This document shows positions 7,895-21,045 of a stretch of DNA of 64,000 nt, piece by piece. The position numbers and the translations under genes are program-made. The notes beneath the pieces are model-generated. The model did not search any database and was not told the DNA's origin. It saw nothing but the letters and a program-made list of their open reading frames with translations. The stretch's first letter is position 1. The number at the start of each line of letters is the position of its first letter. Source of the stretch: Sphingomonadales bacterium Ga0077531 (GTDB lineage Bacteria > Pseudomonadota > Alphaproteobacteria > Sphingomonadales > Sphingomonadaceae); the NCBI GenBank assembly GCA_001464915.1, contig LNED01000023.1, positions 1 through 64,000 of the forward strand, in the 5' to 3' direction.

Positions 7895-9562
7895 ATGCTG
7901 ACCCGGCTTTCGATCCGCAACATTGTCCTTATCGAAGCGCTCGATCTCGATTTCGCGCGCGGGCTCGGCGTGCTTACCGGGGAGACGGGGGCGGGGAAGT
8001 CGATCTTGCTCGATGCGCTCGGCCTGATCTTGGGCGACCGGGCGGAGACGAGCTTGGTGCGCGCAGGCGAGGACAAGGCCGCGGTCACCGCCAGCTTTGA
8101 ATTCGCCGCGCTGCCCGCCGCCATCGCCGCCGCGCTCGATGATGCGGATATCGCGATTGAACCGGGCGAGCCGCTGCTGATCCGGCGGCAGGTCAAGGCG
8201 GACGGGGGATCGAAAGCGTTCATCAATGATCAGCCTGCCAGCGTAGCCTTGCTGCGTGAGCTTGCGCCTGCGCTGGTCGAGCTCCACGGCCAGCATGATG
8301 ATCGCGGGCTGGTCAATCCGCGCGGGCACCGGATGCTGCTCGATCGCTATGCCGGTACAGATGTCGCCGGGCTTGAGCGCGCCTATGCCGTCTGGGCCAA
8401 GACCGAAGCGCAATTGGCCGAAGCGCGTAGCGCGGTGGAGCAGGCCAAAGCGGATCAGGACCTGCTGATCGCGCACTTGGCCGAACTCACCGCGCTGGAG
8501 CCGGTCGCGGGTGAGGAAGCGCGGCTCGCCGCGACGCGCGCCGATATGCAAAAAGGCGAGCGGCTGGCGGGCGATCTGGAGGCGCTGCGGCACGTGTGGG
8601 AAGGCTCGGATTCGCCGCTTGCTGCCTTGCGGGTGGCCGCACGCAAGCTGGATCGGATCGCGCCCGAACACCCGCTGCTGACCGAGGCGCTCGCCGCGCT
8701 GGACCGTGCGGTGATCGAGGCGGGGGAGGCCGAGGACAAGCTGCGCCATGCAGGCGAGGCACTGCTGCACGATCCCAATGCGCTGGAGAATGCCGAGACG
8801 CGGTTGTTCGAACTGCGGGCGGCGGCGCGCAAGCATCGCTGCGAGGTGGATGACCTGCCCGAATTGATGCGCACCATGCGCAGCCGGCTCGACGCGATTG
8901 AGGGCGGAGAGGCGCAGTTGGACGCGCTCGAAGCAGCCGCCAAGGAAGCTCGCACCGCCTATGTCGCGGCGGCGCAGATCGCCCATGCCGTGCGGGTCGC
9001 GGGCGCGGCCAAACTCGATCTGGCGGTGGCGGGGGAACTCGCGCCGCTTAAGCTCGATGCCGCGCGGTTCCTGACGCAGGTCTCGCCGCTGCCGGAAGAG
9101 CGCTGGGGCGCATCGGGGATGGACGCGGTGGAGTTCCTGATCTCGACCAACCCCGGCGCGGATTTTGCGCCGCTCGGCAAGATCGCATCGGGCGGGGAGC
9201 TGTCACGCTTCATCCTCGCGCTCAAGGTCGCCCTGGCGGAACAGGGCGGGGCAGCGACGATCATCTTCGACGAGATCGACCGCGGCGTGGGCGGGGCGGT
9301 CGCCTCGGCCATCGGTGAGCGGCTGGCGCGGCTCGCGGCGCGCGAAGGGCAGTTGCTGGCGGTGACACACTCCCCGCAGGTCGCAGCGCGCGGCGGGCAG
9401 CATTACCTGATCGCCAAGGCCTCAAGCGGGATCGTGACCAAAACCAGCGTGGTGCTGCTCGATGCTGCGGGGCGGCAGGAAGAGATTGCGCGGATGCTCT
9501 CCGGCGCGGAGGTTACGCCTGAGGCACGCGCGCAGGCGGATCGGTTGCTGGAGGGGGTGTGA
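7895..9562 (+). CDS. recN: DNA repair ATPase RecN
   Basis: This 555-residue protein is the SMC-like ATPase RecN, which acts at double-strand breaks during recombinational repair. Walker A (GETGAGKS, residues 29-36) is at the N-terminus. The middle (about 150-370) is coiled coil. The C-terminal head holds the ABC signature region (near KIASGGELSRF) and Walker B (TIIFDEID). Length is as expected. The stop overlaps the next gene's ATG (TGATG). No obvious alphaproteobacterial LexA site was found in the 72 bases upstream, so SOS control is unproven. Confidence 0.96.
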   Translation: MLTRLSIRNIVLIEALDLDFARGLGVLTGETGAGKSILLDALGLILGDRAETSLVRAGEDKAAVTASFEFAALPAAIAAALDDADIAIEPGEPLLIRRQVKADGGSKAFINDQPASVALLRELAPALVELHGQHDDRGLVNPRGHRMLLDRYAGTDVAGLERAYAVWAKTEAQLAEARSAVEQAKADQDLLIAHLAELTALEPVAGEEARLAATRADMQKGERLAGDLEALRHVWEGSDSPLAALRVAARKLDRIAPEHPLLTEALAALDRAVIEAGEAEDKLRHAGEALLHDPNALENAETRLFELRAAARKHRCEVDDLPELMRTMRSRLDAIEGGEAQLDALEAAAKEARTAYVAAAQIAHAVRVAGAAKLDLAVAGELAPLKLDAARFLTQVSPLPEERWGASGMDAVEFLISTNPGADFAPLGKIASGGELSRFILALKVALAEQGGAATIIFDEIDRGVGGAVASAIGERLARLAAREGQLLAVTHSPQVAARGGQHYLIAKASSGIVTKTSVVLLDAAGRQEEIARMLSGAEVTPEARAQADRLLEGV

Positions 9563-9912
9563 TGGAGCTGCTGTTCCGTCATCGCCTGGTCAGAGGACTT
9601 CTGATTTTGCTGGTTCTGGTTCAGCTTGCTTGGTCGTTGCAGACACTTCTCGTCGTCACAGCGGTGTTTCTTGTCGGGATTGCATTCGAACCAATGCTTT
9701 GGACAGGAGCGCTGGCCATCGTCAGCTTTGGTGCTTCGATCGCTTTGGTTGTCAGTATCGTATCACGACGGTCGAGGCTCTTTTTCGCTGGATTGCTAGC
9801 CACCGTGATGTCGAGCAGCGCGGTGCTTTGGCTGGATGATCAATTCGGGATGGAAGCATTAGAGACCGCTGGGCGGGATGCTCGGGCCCATGACGATTTG
9901 CCGCAGAAATAG
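9562..9912 (+). CDS. Small integral membrane protein, unknown function
   Basis: A 116-residue protein with about three hydrophobic segments (about 10-30, 32-60 and 64-85), a basic hinge (SRRSRLF) and a hydrophilic tail from about residue 90. No family is recognised. The ATG overlaps the recN stop and the next gene begins 8 bases downstream, so it is part of the recN-ligA transcript. Base composition is clearly less GC-rich than its neighbours, with many T-ending codons, suggesting recent arrival or weak codon selection. That it is a real gene rests on coupling and coherent hydrophobicity. Confidence 0.6.
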   Translation: MELLFRHRLVRGLLILLVLVQLAWSLQTLLVVTAVFLVGIAFEPMLWTGALAIVSFGASIALVVSIVSRRSRLFFAGLLATVMSSSAVLWLDDQFGMEALETAGRDARAHDDLPQK

Positions 9913-9920
9913 GTGTCGTG

Positions 9921-13795
<3,875 letters not shown>

Positions 13796-13799
<4 letters not shown>

Positions 13800-14731
13800 T
13801 GCGCCGCCGCTTCCTTGGCGAGGCGGTCGTCCAGCGCCTTGGTCTTGCTGTCGGCGTATTGCGCGCAGCTCATCCCGCCTTCCAATGCCCCGGTGCGTGC
13901 GCGGGTGAGCATGTCGCTGGCCGAGGGGTGGGGGGTGAGCAAGATCCCGCATTCGAGCGGGCGCAGCCGCGCGATCCCCTTGCGGAACATCGCGACATAT
14001 TGGGGGTGATCGGTGAAGCGGTAATCATCGGCGCTGACGGGCGAGAGGCTATCGGCATAGACGATGGTGAAGCAGCCGTTGGTGTCGCAGCTTTCCCACT
14101 GCCAGCTCATCGCGCCGATGGTGTGCCCCGGTGTGGCGATGCCTGTGATCTCCAGCCCGGCGACCTTCACCAACTCGCCATCTGCGACAGCGCGAATCGT
14201 GCCAGTAACGGGGGCCATCGGCGCGTGCAGGCCCGCCTGCGGATCGCGCGGATCATCCTTGCCGGTGCGGATCACTTCAACCGCGCCTTCGCCCACCAGC
14301 ACGGGCGCGCCGGACAGTCCCTGCATCCGCACAAAGCCTCCGACATGGTCGAAATGCTCATGGCTGCCTAGGATTGCTTTCACCTCGGACAGCTTGACGC
14401 CAAGGCTTTCGATATTGGCTGCGATGGCCTGTGCGCCTTTGTCGGTGCCCGTGTCGATCAGCACCGCACCGTCCTGCCCCCGGATCAGCAACGCTGTGAT
14501 GCCGCAGGTGCCGACATACCAGGTGTCGCCGTGGATGTGGAACGGCTCGGTCGGCTTGTCCCAGTCGTCGAAATCCTCGCAGACCGAGCCGAAGCGTTCG
14601 ATATCCTTCGAGAACCGCGCATCGTCTTCGGGCGGCTTGGACGCCGGTGGGGGCGAGGCGGGTGTGGCCGTGGCGGCGCTGCATGCGCTGAGCGCCAGCA
14701 CTGCTGCAATGAGGCCAAGCTTACCGAACAT
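13796..14731 (-). CDS. Subclass B3 metallo-beta-lactamase, lipoprotein form
   Basis: A 311-residue metallo-hydrolase with all B3 zinc ligands: His124, His126, Asp128 and His129 (HEHFDH), His203 (PGHT) and His268 (LTPHP). B3 enzymes hydrolyse penicillins, cephalosporins and often carbapenems in the periplasm; similar chromosomal enzymes are known from sphingomonads. The start at 14731 is chosen because GGAG lies 6 bases upstream; it yields a short signal with the lipobox LSAC (Cys17), so the enzyme is probably membrane-anchored. In-frame starts at 14743 and 14752 lack a ribosome binding site. The gene overlaps the SDR stop upstream and prmA downstream. Whether it confers resistance is untested. 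Confidence 0.88.
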
Positions 14732-15446
14732 AGCTTGCTCCATTGGCGTCAATCACCGCGCCGGTCATGCTTGGCGGCGCATCCAGCGCGCAGAAGGCGA
14801 TGATGGCGGCGATTTCTTCCGGTGTTGCCACCCGGCCCAGCGGAATGTCGGCCAGCAGCCCCGGCCCGCCGCGACTGGACAGGTAGTCGTCCGCCATGCT
14901 GGTGTCGGTGAAGCCGGGCGTGATTGCAAAGCTCAGGATGCCTTGCGAGGCATAGGCGCGGGCAATCGTCTTGTGCATCGCCACCATCCCGCTTTTGGCT
15001 GCGGCATAATGCCAATGCGCTGGCGAATCCCCGCGATAGGCCGCGCGGCTGGCGACATGGACCAAGCGCCCACCGAAACCGCGCTGCTGCCAGTGCAGCA
15101 CGGCGAGCCGCGACAATTGCGCGGCCGAGGTGAGGTTGACCCGCAAGGTATCCTCCCACGCATCAAGCCATTCGATGTCAGAGCGTTCCAACCGGTTCGC
15201 TTCAAACCGCCCGGCATTGTTCACCACTGCGTCAATCTCGCCGCCAGCAAGTTCGAGCGCCGCTTCCCACAAAGCTTGCGCTGCGAGCGGATTGCCGAAA
15301 TCGGCGGCGATGATCGGCGGTCCGCCATCCGCTAACACCTGCGGGCGTGAGGCGTGACCGATCACCGGCACCCCCCGCGCAGCTAGAGTTTCGAGCGCCG
15401 CCCTGCCAATTCCGCGGCTTGATCCGGTGATTAGAATGTGTCCCAT
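14721..15446 (-). CDS. Short-chain dehydrogenase/reductase
   Basis: A 241-residue classical SDR. It shows the nucleotide-binding TGSSRGIG at residues 7-14, NNAG, the catalytic YAAAK, and a C-terminal MTGAVIDANG of the FabG-like group. The original substrate cannot be deduced; annotation as a 3-oxoacyl-ACP reductase-like enzyme is only by family. Its end runs 11 bases into the metallo-beta-lactamase gene. It is the first gene of the three-gene minus-strand operon ending with prmA and is divergent from sdhC. Confidence 0.85.
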   Translation of the reverse strand: MGHILITGSSRGIGRAALETLAARGVPVIGHASRPQVLADGGPPIIAADFGNPLAAQALWEAALELAGGEIDAVVNNAGRFEANRLERSDIEWLDAWEDTLRVNLTSAAQLSRLAVLHWQQRGFGGRLVHVASRAAYRGDSPAHWHYAAAKSGMVAMHKTIARAYASQGILSFAITPGFTDTSMADDYLSSRGGPGLLADIPLGRVATPEEIAAIIAFCALDAPPSMTGAVIDANGASYVR

Positions 15447-15553
15447 GCAAGCGCCTATCCAAAACTTTGCAAGCTGTGTCCACCGCTCGCCGCTTGCCTC
15501 ATACGTCAGCCGCGCTAAGTGGGGTGGCAAATCTAGGGATAACTGGGATCACC

Positions 15554-15934
15554 ATGAACCAAAGACCGCTTTCTCCCCATTTGCAGGTGTGGCGCTGGGG
15601 CCCGCACATGCTGGTATCGATCCTGCACCGCGCTACCGGAGACGGCATGGCGGTGGTCGGCCTTGCCGTGCTGGTATGGTGGCTGGGCGCTTTGGCGAGC
15701 GGGCCTGATGCCTATGCCGGTTTTCAGGGCATCATGGGATCGCCGCTGGGCATGGTGGTGCTGGTCGGACTGTCGTGGGCGTTCTTCACCCACATGATGA
15801 GCGGGCTGCGCCACTTCGTGATGGATATTGGCGCGGGCTACGAACTCAAGACCAATCGCATGTGGTCGATCGCCTCACCGGTGATCGCCGTTCTCCTCAC
15901 CGCGGGCTTTTGGGCCCTGATGCTGACCAAGTAG
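15554..15934 (+). CDS. sdhC: Succinate dehydrogenase cytochrome b556 subunit
   Basis: A 126-residue membrane anchor of complex II with three transmembrane helices. SILHRATGDG carries the conserved Ser/Arg of the quinone site, and GLRHFVMD contains the heme-ligand His. It passes electrons from SdhB to ubiquinone. The ATG follows the family start (NQRPLSPHLQVW). It opens the sdhCDA operon, 10 bases before sdhD. Confidence 0.95.
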   Translation: MNQRPLSPHLQVWRWGPHMLVSILHRATGDGMAVVGLAVLVWWLGALASGPDAYAGFQGIMGSPLGMVVLVGLSWAFFTHMMSGLRHFVMDIGAGYELKTNRMWSIASPVIAVLLTAGFWALMLTK

Positions 15935-15944
15935 GGGACGGACG

Positions 15945-16331
15945 ATGGGTAACGGAACTTCTATCGGGCGCGTGCGCGGATTGGGTGCATCGCACCACGG
16001 CGCGCATCACTGGCTGGTGCAGCGCACCACAGCGATTGCCAATGTGGTGCTGATGGCTTGGCTGCTGGTCAGCTTTGTGATGTTGGATGATTTCAGCCAT
16101 GCCAGCGTGGTCAAGTGGCTGTCGCAGCCGGTTTCGGCGGTGCCGATGATGCTGCTGGTGGTGACGCTGTTCTGGCACGCCCGGCTCGGCCTGCAGGTCG
16201 TGATCGAGGATTATGTCCACGACGCCGGCACCAAATTCGCCGTGATCTCGGCGCTCAATCTCGCAATTTTCGGCGGCGGCGCCTTTGCCATTTTCAGCGT
16301 TGCCGCGCTCGCATTCGGAGGACAGGCCTGA
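15945..16331 (+). CDS. sdhD: Succinate dehydrogenase membrane anchor subunit
   Basis: A 128-residue anchor with three membrane helices. [20 protein letters not shown] opens the protein in the family pattern; HARLGLQ holds a probable heme-ligand His, and EDYVHD carries the Asp/Tyr of the quinone site. A GGGGAC ribosome binding site precedes the ATG. Its stop overlaps the sdhA start (TGATG). Confidence 0.94.
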   Translation: MGNGTSIGRVRGLGASHHGAHHWLVQRTTAIANVVLMAWLLVSFVMLDDFSHASVVKWLSQPVSAVPMMLLVVTLFWHARLGLQVVIEDYVHDAGTKFAVISALNLAIFGGGAFAIFSVAALAFGGQA

Positions 16332-18199
16332 TGGCTACCGCAGCAGCACCCGGCACCGCCAACGATGTTGGCGGTGCGCACCTTAAGGGCGCTTACAAGA
16401 TTATCGACCACACCTATGATGTGGTGGTGGTGGGCGCAGGCGGATCGGGCCTGCGCGCAACGATGGGCGCGGCGGAATCTGGCCTGCGCACCGCGAATAT
16501 CTCGAAGGTGTTCCCCACCCGCTCGCACACCGTGGCAGCGCAGGGCGGCATCGCGGCGAGCCTTGGCAACAATTCGCCCGATCACTGGACCTGGCACATG
16601 TACGATACCGTCAAGGGATCGGATTGGCTGGGCGATCAGGACGCGATCGAGTATCTCGCGCGCGAAGCCCCGGCGGCCGTTTACGAGCTTGAACACGCCG
16701 GTGTGCCGTTCAGCCGCAACGCCGATGGCACGATCTATCAGCGCCCGTTTGGCGGCCACATGCAGAACATGGGCGCTGGCCCCCCGGTGCAGCGCACCTG
16801 CGCCGCGGCCGACCGCACCGGCCACGCGATGCTGCACGCGCTGTATCAGCAGAGCCTGAAGTATGATGCGGACTTCTTCATCGAATACTTCGCGCTCGAT
16901 CTGATCATGTCCGAACGCGACGGCGAGAAGGTCTGCGTCGGCGTGATGGCGATGTGTCTGGATGACGGCACGATCCACCGTTTCCGTGCGCAATCGGTCG
17001 TGCTGGCCACCGGCGGTTATGGCCGCTGCTATTACACCGCGACTTCGGCCCACACCTGCACCGGTGACGGCGGTGGGATGGTGCTGCGCGCGGGCCTGCC
17101 GTTGCAGGACATGGAGTTCGTGCAGTTCCACCCGACCGGCATTTACGGCGCGGGTGTGCTGATCACCGAAGGCGCGCGCGGCGAAGGCGGCTACCTTACC
17201 AACTCCGAAGGTGAGCGTTTCATGGAACGCTACGCCCCGTCGGCGAAGGATCTGGCGTCGCGTGACGTCGTCAGCCGTTCGATGGCGCTGGAAATGCGCG
17301 AAGGTCGCGGTGTCGGGCCGGAGGGGGATCACATTTACCTCCACCTCGATCATATCGACCCCAAGGTGCTGGCGCAGCGCCTGCCGGGCATCACCGAAAG
17401 CGGCAAGATTTTTGCCGGCGTCGACCTCACCCGTCAGCCTCTGCCGGTGACCCCGACGGTACATTACAACATGGGCGGGGTGCCGTGTAATTATCACGGG
17501 CAGGTCGTCACATTGGGGCCGGATGGCAATCCCGATCACGTGATCCCCGGTCTTTATGCCGTGGGTGAGGCCGCGTGCGTTTCGGTGCATGGGGCCAATC
17601 GCCTCGGCTCGAACTCGCTGATCGACCTTGTGGTGTTTGGCCGCGCGACCGGGCATCACCTGCGTGACAGCCTCAAGGCGAATGCCAAGCAGCCCGAACT
17701 GCCCGCCGACAGCGCCGATTTTGCGCTGACCCGTTTGGACCACTTCCGCTATGCGCAGGGCGGATCGCCGACCGCGCAGATCCGTGCGGAAATGCAGAAA
17801 GCGATGCAAAAGCACTGCGCCGTGTTCCGCGATCAAAAACTGATGGACGAAGGCGTGGCCAAGCTGGCCGAGCAGAACAAGCGGATGGAGGACATCCACG
17901 TCACCGACAAATCGCTGATTTGGAACAGCGACTTGATCGAGACGCTGGAGCTCGACAACCTGATGGCGCAGGCCAATGTGACGATTGCCAGTGCCGCCAA
18001 CCGCAAGGAAAGCCGCGGCGCCCACGCGCACGAGGACTTCCCCAACCGCGACGATGCGAACTGGATGAAGCACACCATCGCCTGGTTCGATGGCTGGGGC
18101 GGACGCGGCAGCAACAGCCGGATCGATTACCGCCCGGTGCACGAATACACGCTGACGGATGATATTGCCTATATCGAGCCGAAAGCACGGGTGTATTGA
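16331..18199 (+). CDS. sdhA: Succinate dehydrogenase flavoprotein subunit
   Basis: A 622-residue FAD subunit of complex II that oxidises succinate to fumarate. The Rossmann motif VGAGGSG is at about 34-40 and the flavin-linking His66 lies in [10 protein letters not shown]. The catalytic region ([10 protein letters not shown], then HYNMGG) and the C-terminal RIDYRPV are all present, so the subunit looks complete. A terminator follows, and sdhB is not adjacent; the iron-sulfur subunit must be encoded elsewhere. Confidence 0.97.
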   Translation: MATAAAPGTANDVGGAHLKGAYKIIDHTYDVVVVGAGGSGLRATMGAAESGLRTANISKVFPTRSHTVAAQGGIAASLGNNSPDHWTWHMYDTVKGSDWLGDQDAIEYLAREAPAAVYELEHAGVPFSRNADGTIYQRPFGGHMQNMGAGPPVQRTCAAADRTGHAMLHALYQQSLKYDADFFIEYFALDLIMSERDGEKVCVGVMAMCLDDGTIHRFRAQSVVLATGGYGRCYYTATSAHTCTGDGGGMVLRAGLPLQDMEFVQFHPTGIYGAGVLITEGARGEGGYLTNSEGERFMERYAPSAKDLASRDVVSRSMALEMREGRGVGPEGDHIYLHLDHIDPKVLAQRLPGITESGKIFAGVDLTRQPLPVTPTVHYNMGGVPCNYHGQVVTLGPDGNPDHVIPGLYAVGEAACVSVHGANRLGSNSLIDLVVFGRATGHHLRDSLKANAKQPELPADSADFALTRLDHFRYAQGGSPTAQIRAEMQKAMQKHCAVFRDQKLMDEGVAKLAEQNKRMEDIHVTDKSLIWNSDLIETLELDNLMAQANVTIASAANRKESRGAHAHEDFPNRDDANWMKHTIAWFDGWGGRGSNSRIDYRPVHEYTLTDDIAYIEPKARVY

Positions 18200-18225
18200 A
18201 ACCGCCGCTTTAGCGAGCAACAAGT

Positions 18226-18257
18226 AAGGCCCGGTCCCGCGAGGGATCGGGCCTTTG
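18226..18257 (+). terminator. Intrinsic terminator after sdhA
   Basis: A 13-bp stem with one imperfect pair (18226-18238 with 18243-18255), loop GCGA, followed by TTTGCTTTT. It closes sdhCDA 26 bases after the sdhA stop, confirming that the operon ends without sdhB. Confidence 0.85.
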
Positions 18258-18319
18258 CTTTTGGGGGGCAAAGCTTCCTCACTTGACCGATCCGCCGCGC
18301 GCAGGCAGCTTGCTGGCAG

Positions 18320-19357
18320 ATGAACAGGGGCAGGATCATCGCCGGGGTTTTGGCCGCACTTTTTGCGGTGCCTGTGCTGTCACAAGCCAACCCCAATCAG
18401 CCCCCGCCGCACACCGCTCCTTTTCCCGATCTTGGCAGCGGGGAGGGTCGGGCTGAACGGCGCAAGTCGTTTGAACTCAGTCCCGAATTGCAGCGCGGGT
18501 TCAGCGCGGGCCATATCCGCGAACAGCAACGCAGGCTCGACGCTGCTTTTGCCGCGCTGCGGGCACAGACTCCGGAACGGCCCGATGCCTATGTGCTCAC
18601 CATCGCGCTCGACAGCGACCCGGTGTTCGCCCGCGAGGCGCGGGAGGCGGCACGCGTGCTCAGTGCGCGTTACGGGGCGGCGGGACGAACGCTGACACTC
18701 GCCGGGCCGGATGGCACAAGCGACGACGCGCCGCATGGCTCGATAACCGCGCTGCTGCTGGCGCTCGATCATCTTGGCGATGTGATGGATGCGTCCGAGG
18801 ATGTGCTGGTGCTCTACACCACCAGTCACGGGTCAGACATTGGGCTGGCCTATCACTACGGCGATAGCGGCTACGGCATTCTCTCGCCCGCCAAACTCAA
18901 ATCAGCGCTGGAGGAGGCGGGGATCCAGCGGCGGGTGCTGATCCTGTCGGCGTGTTATTCGGGCGTGTTCGTGCCGATGCTGGCCAGCCCCGATAGCGCG
19001 ATCCTGACTGCGGCGGCGAGCACGCGCACATCGTTTGGCTGTGTGGCGGAGAACGACTGGACGTTCTTTGGCGACGCGCTGATCAACCGCGCGCTGCGTC
19101 AGCCGGTTGGGCTGGAAGACGCCGCGCGGACGGCGAGCCGATCGGTCGCGGAGTGGGAGGCTGAGGCGCGCTACCTTGCCTCACTCCCGCAGGTCAGCAT
19201 CGGGGCTGACGCCGCGCGGTGGCTCCCGGCGCTGGAAGCGGGCAAGCCGCAGATTGCAAGCGCGCCGGTGGGGCGGCCCGCGTTCGACAAGGCGGCGCTT
19301 ACGGCTGCGGCGGCGAAGAAGGCGGCGGAGCGGCAGGCAGCCTCCGCGCCGAAGTAA
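18320..19357 (+). CDS. Secreted C13 (legumain/caspase-clan) peptidase
   Basis: A 345-residue protein with a signal peptide (residues 1-about 23, ending LSQA) and a C13-type cysteine-peptidase fold. Strand-then-His (LYTTSHGSDIG, His170) and strand-then-Cys (LILSACYSGVF, Cys212) give the clan CD dyad shared by legumains, caspases and GPI transamidases. The C-terminal tail is Ala/Lys-rich. Bacterial members of the family are poorly characterised; Asn-specific cleavage in the periplasm is possible but unproven. The last 59 bases overlap the convergent phytase-like/cyclophilin gene. Confidence 0.8.
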   Translation: MNRGRIIAGVLAALFAVPVLSQANPNQPPPHTAPFPDLGSGEGRAERRKSFELSPELQRGFSAGHIREQQRRLDAAFAALRAQTPERPDAYVLTIALDSDPVFAREAREAARVLSARYGAAGRTLTLAGPDGTSDDAPHGSITALLLALDHLGDVMDASEDVLVLYTTSHGSDIGLAYHYGDSGYGILSPAKLKSALEEAGIQRRVLILSACYSGVFVPMLASPDSAILTAAASTRTSFGCVAENDWTFFGDALINRALRQPVGLEDAARTASRSVAEWEAEARYLASLPQVSIGADAARWLPALEAGKPQIASAPVGRPAFDKAALTAAAAKKAAERQAASAPK

Positions 19358-20921
19358 TCTTCACCGGCGCGGCCAGCATCTCGCCCCGCATCACCCCTTC
19401 GCCGACCTGCGCATCAATCGGTGCGGCATGGATCGCGGCGACCACCGCCATGCCATCGGTGACATAGCCAAACACCGGGAAGCCCGCGTGCCAACTGGGA
19501 TCGCTGGCGGTGGGATCGGCGTCAAATCCGGTCTGATCCTCTATGATGATGAAGAAATCGCCATCAGCCGTGCCGGGTTCGTTCATCGCCATCGACACCG
19601 CGCCGTGGGTGTGGGTGAGGCCGGTCTGCACGGTCGGCTCGTGCGCAATTGGGGGCAGAATTCGCTTGGGATCACCGCGCGTGCCGCCTTGCAACAGGCC
19701 GCCCGGCTGCGGCCCGGTGGGGAGCCTTACGGCGCGATAAAAGCCGGTGCCCTTGAACCGCCCTTCCTCGACATAGCGCAGGAAATTGCCGGCGGTGATC
19801 GGCGCGCGTTCTGTCTCCAATGCGATGGTGATCGGGCCGAGTTCGGTGTCGAGCACCACGCTGACGCTGGCGGCATCGGGCAAGGGCCGCGTGCCGGGTC
19901 GCGATGTCGGCGCGGCGGCGAAGGTTTCGGGGGTGGCGGGTGCAGCCTCCACCGGCGGACCTTTCACCTCGAACTTCATCAACAACGTGCGCTGGCAGCC
20001 GTCGCCGGGTTTGCTCTCGCAATTGCGGAAATTGTCATCGGAGATGAGGTAAAGGAACGTGTTCCCCTGCATCTCGCGCACCGCCAGCCCTTCGAAATTG
20101 TCGAGCAGCATCGGCGGGGCCAGCACGGCGAGCGTCTTGGGCGCGCCATCAGGGGCGAGTTCGACAATCGCCGCGCGGTTGCCCTGACCGGGGATATAGC
20201 TGCGGAACAGGACGTAGCAGGTGCCATCACCTCTGCACGCGGCGTCGGTCGGCACGCCGCCAACCTCGGCAATCCCGGCGGGGGCGGGCAAGTGGAAGCT
20301 GCGCGCGCCGTCAGCCGTGATCGCCAGACAATTGGGCCGCGCCGGATCGGCCCATTCACCGCACGCCAGCAGCCCGCCATCGAAGGCAGCGAGGGCTTCG
20401 ATCCCGCCATTGGCCTCTGCGCCCGAAATCAAAGCCGCCGCACCGCTTTCCACCCCCGTCGCCGCGCGGCCAAGCTCGGCATAGCGCCAGATGCGGTGGT
20501 CTTGCTCAAATGCGACCAGCCATTCGCCGCTGGGCAAGCGCGTGATCGCCTCGGCATCGCCGCGTCCTTTGCTGCCCAGCTTGCCGCCCCTCAGATCGCG
20601 CAAATCACCAATGCGGACGGAGGAGACATCGACCAGCCGCCCGGCGATATCCTCGGGTGTCAGCACCAGCCAGCGCCCGTCATCGGCAACTGCGTAAAGC
20701 TGATCGTCATGCCACTCGATGCCCGAAATCCCGCCAATCCCGGCCTTGTCCGGCGCGATTTCCACCCCGCCGCGAAAGATCAGTTCGCCCACTTCGGCAT
20801 CGCCTGCGCCCTGCTGGAGTTCAACCGGGGTGGTGAGCGGCAGGAATTCGTCCTGCGCCTGCGCTGGAAACGCGGCGGTGAGGGCGGCGAGGAGAGCGAG
20901 GAGCAAGCGGCGCAATGTCAT
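19299..20921 (-). CDS. Secreted phytase-like propeller fused to cyclophilin-type PPIase
   Basis: One continuous 540-residue frame. Residues 1-22 are a signal peptide (AQAQ). About 30-318 match the 'esterase-like activity of phytase' family, a beta-propeller, with stretches such as GISGIEWHDDQLYAVADDGR and NFEGLAV. An Ala/Pro linker (about 319-352) leads to a divergent cyclophilin domain (about 353-526): LGPITIALETERAPITAGNF, FYRA with the catalytic-type Arg396, LLQGG and DGDFFI. A Pro/Ser tail follows. Predicted role: periplasmic phosphoester or sugar-phosphate binding/hydrolysis coupled to protein folding. The two domains are normally separate proteins. The gene is divergent from the BlaI-type regulator and shares its intergenic region with the operator-like dyads. 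Confidence 0.82.
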   Translation of the reverse strand: MTLRRLLLALLAALTAAFPAQAQDEFLPLTTPVELQQGAGDAEVGELIFRGGVEIAPDKAGIGGISGIEWHDDQLYAVADDGRWLVLTPEDIAGRLVDVSSVRIGDLRDLRGGKLGSKGRGDAEAITRLPSGEWLVAFEQDHRIWRYAELGRAATGVESGAAALISGAEANGGIEALAAFDGGLLACGEWADPARPNCLAITADGARSFHLPAPAGIAEVGGVPTDAACRGDGTCYVLFRSYIPGQGNRAAIVELAPDGAPKTLAVLAPPMLLDNFEGLAVREMQGNTFLYLISDDNFRNCESKPGDGCQRTLLMKFEVKGPPVEAAPATPETFAAAPTSRPGTRPLPDAASVSVVLDTELGPITIALETERAPITAGNFLRYVEEGRFKGTGFYRAVRLPTGPQPGGLLQGGTRGDPKRILPPIAHEPTVQTGLTHTHGAVSMAMNEPGTADGDFFIIIEDQTGFDADPTASDPSWHAGFPVFGYVTDGMAVVAAIHAAPIDAQVGEGVMRGEMLAAPVKITSARRLPAAPPPSSPPQP

Positions 20922-20990
20922 TCGTCCGGGTGTATCGACGCTGTGTCGAAGCGCAAGGTGGTGCGGGGCTCATTCATCGCCGGGCAAGGT

Positions 20991-21002
20991 TTACATCCGT
21001 AA
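20991..21002. promoter_or_regulatory. BlaI/MecI-like operator dyad 1
   Basis: TTACATCCGTAA is a palindrome (TTAC-N4-GTAA) with one mismatch to the BlaI/MecI core TACA-N2-TGTA. Its centre is 21 bp from that of dyad 2, two helical turns. It lies between the divergent fusion gene and the blaI-like gene. Confidence 0.6.
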
Positions 21003-21011
21003 TCGTAAGGA

Positions 21012-21023
21012 CTACAGATGTAA
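21012..21023. promoter_or_regulatory. BlaI/MecI-like operator dyad 2
   Basis: CTACAGATGTAA contains an exact TACA-N2-TGTA core (21013-21022), the known BlaI/MecI/CopY recognition pattern. It sits 23 bases before the GTG start of the regulator, so it would overlap its promoter. Confidence 0.7.
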
Positions 21024-21045
21024 TCACAAGCGAGGGAGACGCCGT

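Noticed and set aside
16211-18271. 686-codon minus-strand frame over sdhA.
   Set aside because: The plus-strand product is unmistakable SdhA; the antisense frame has no domain.
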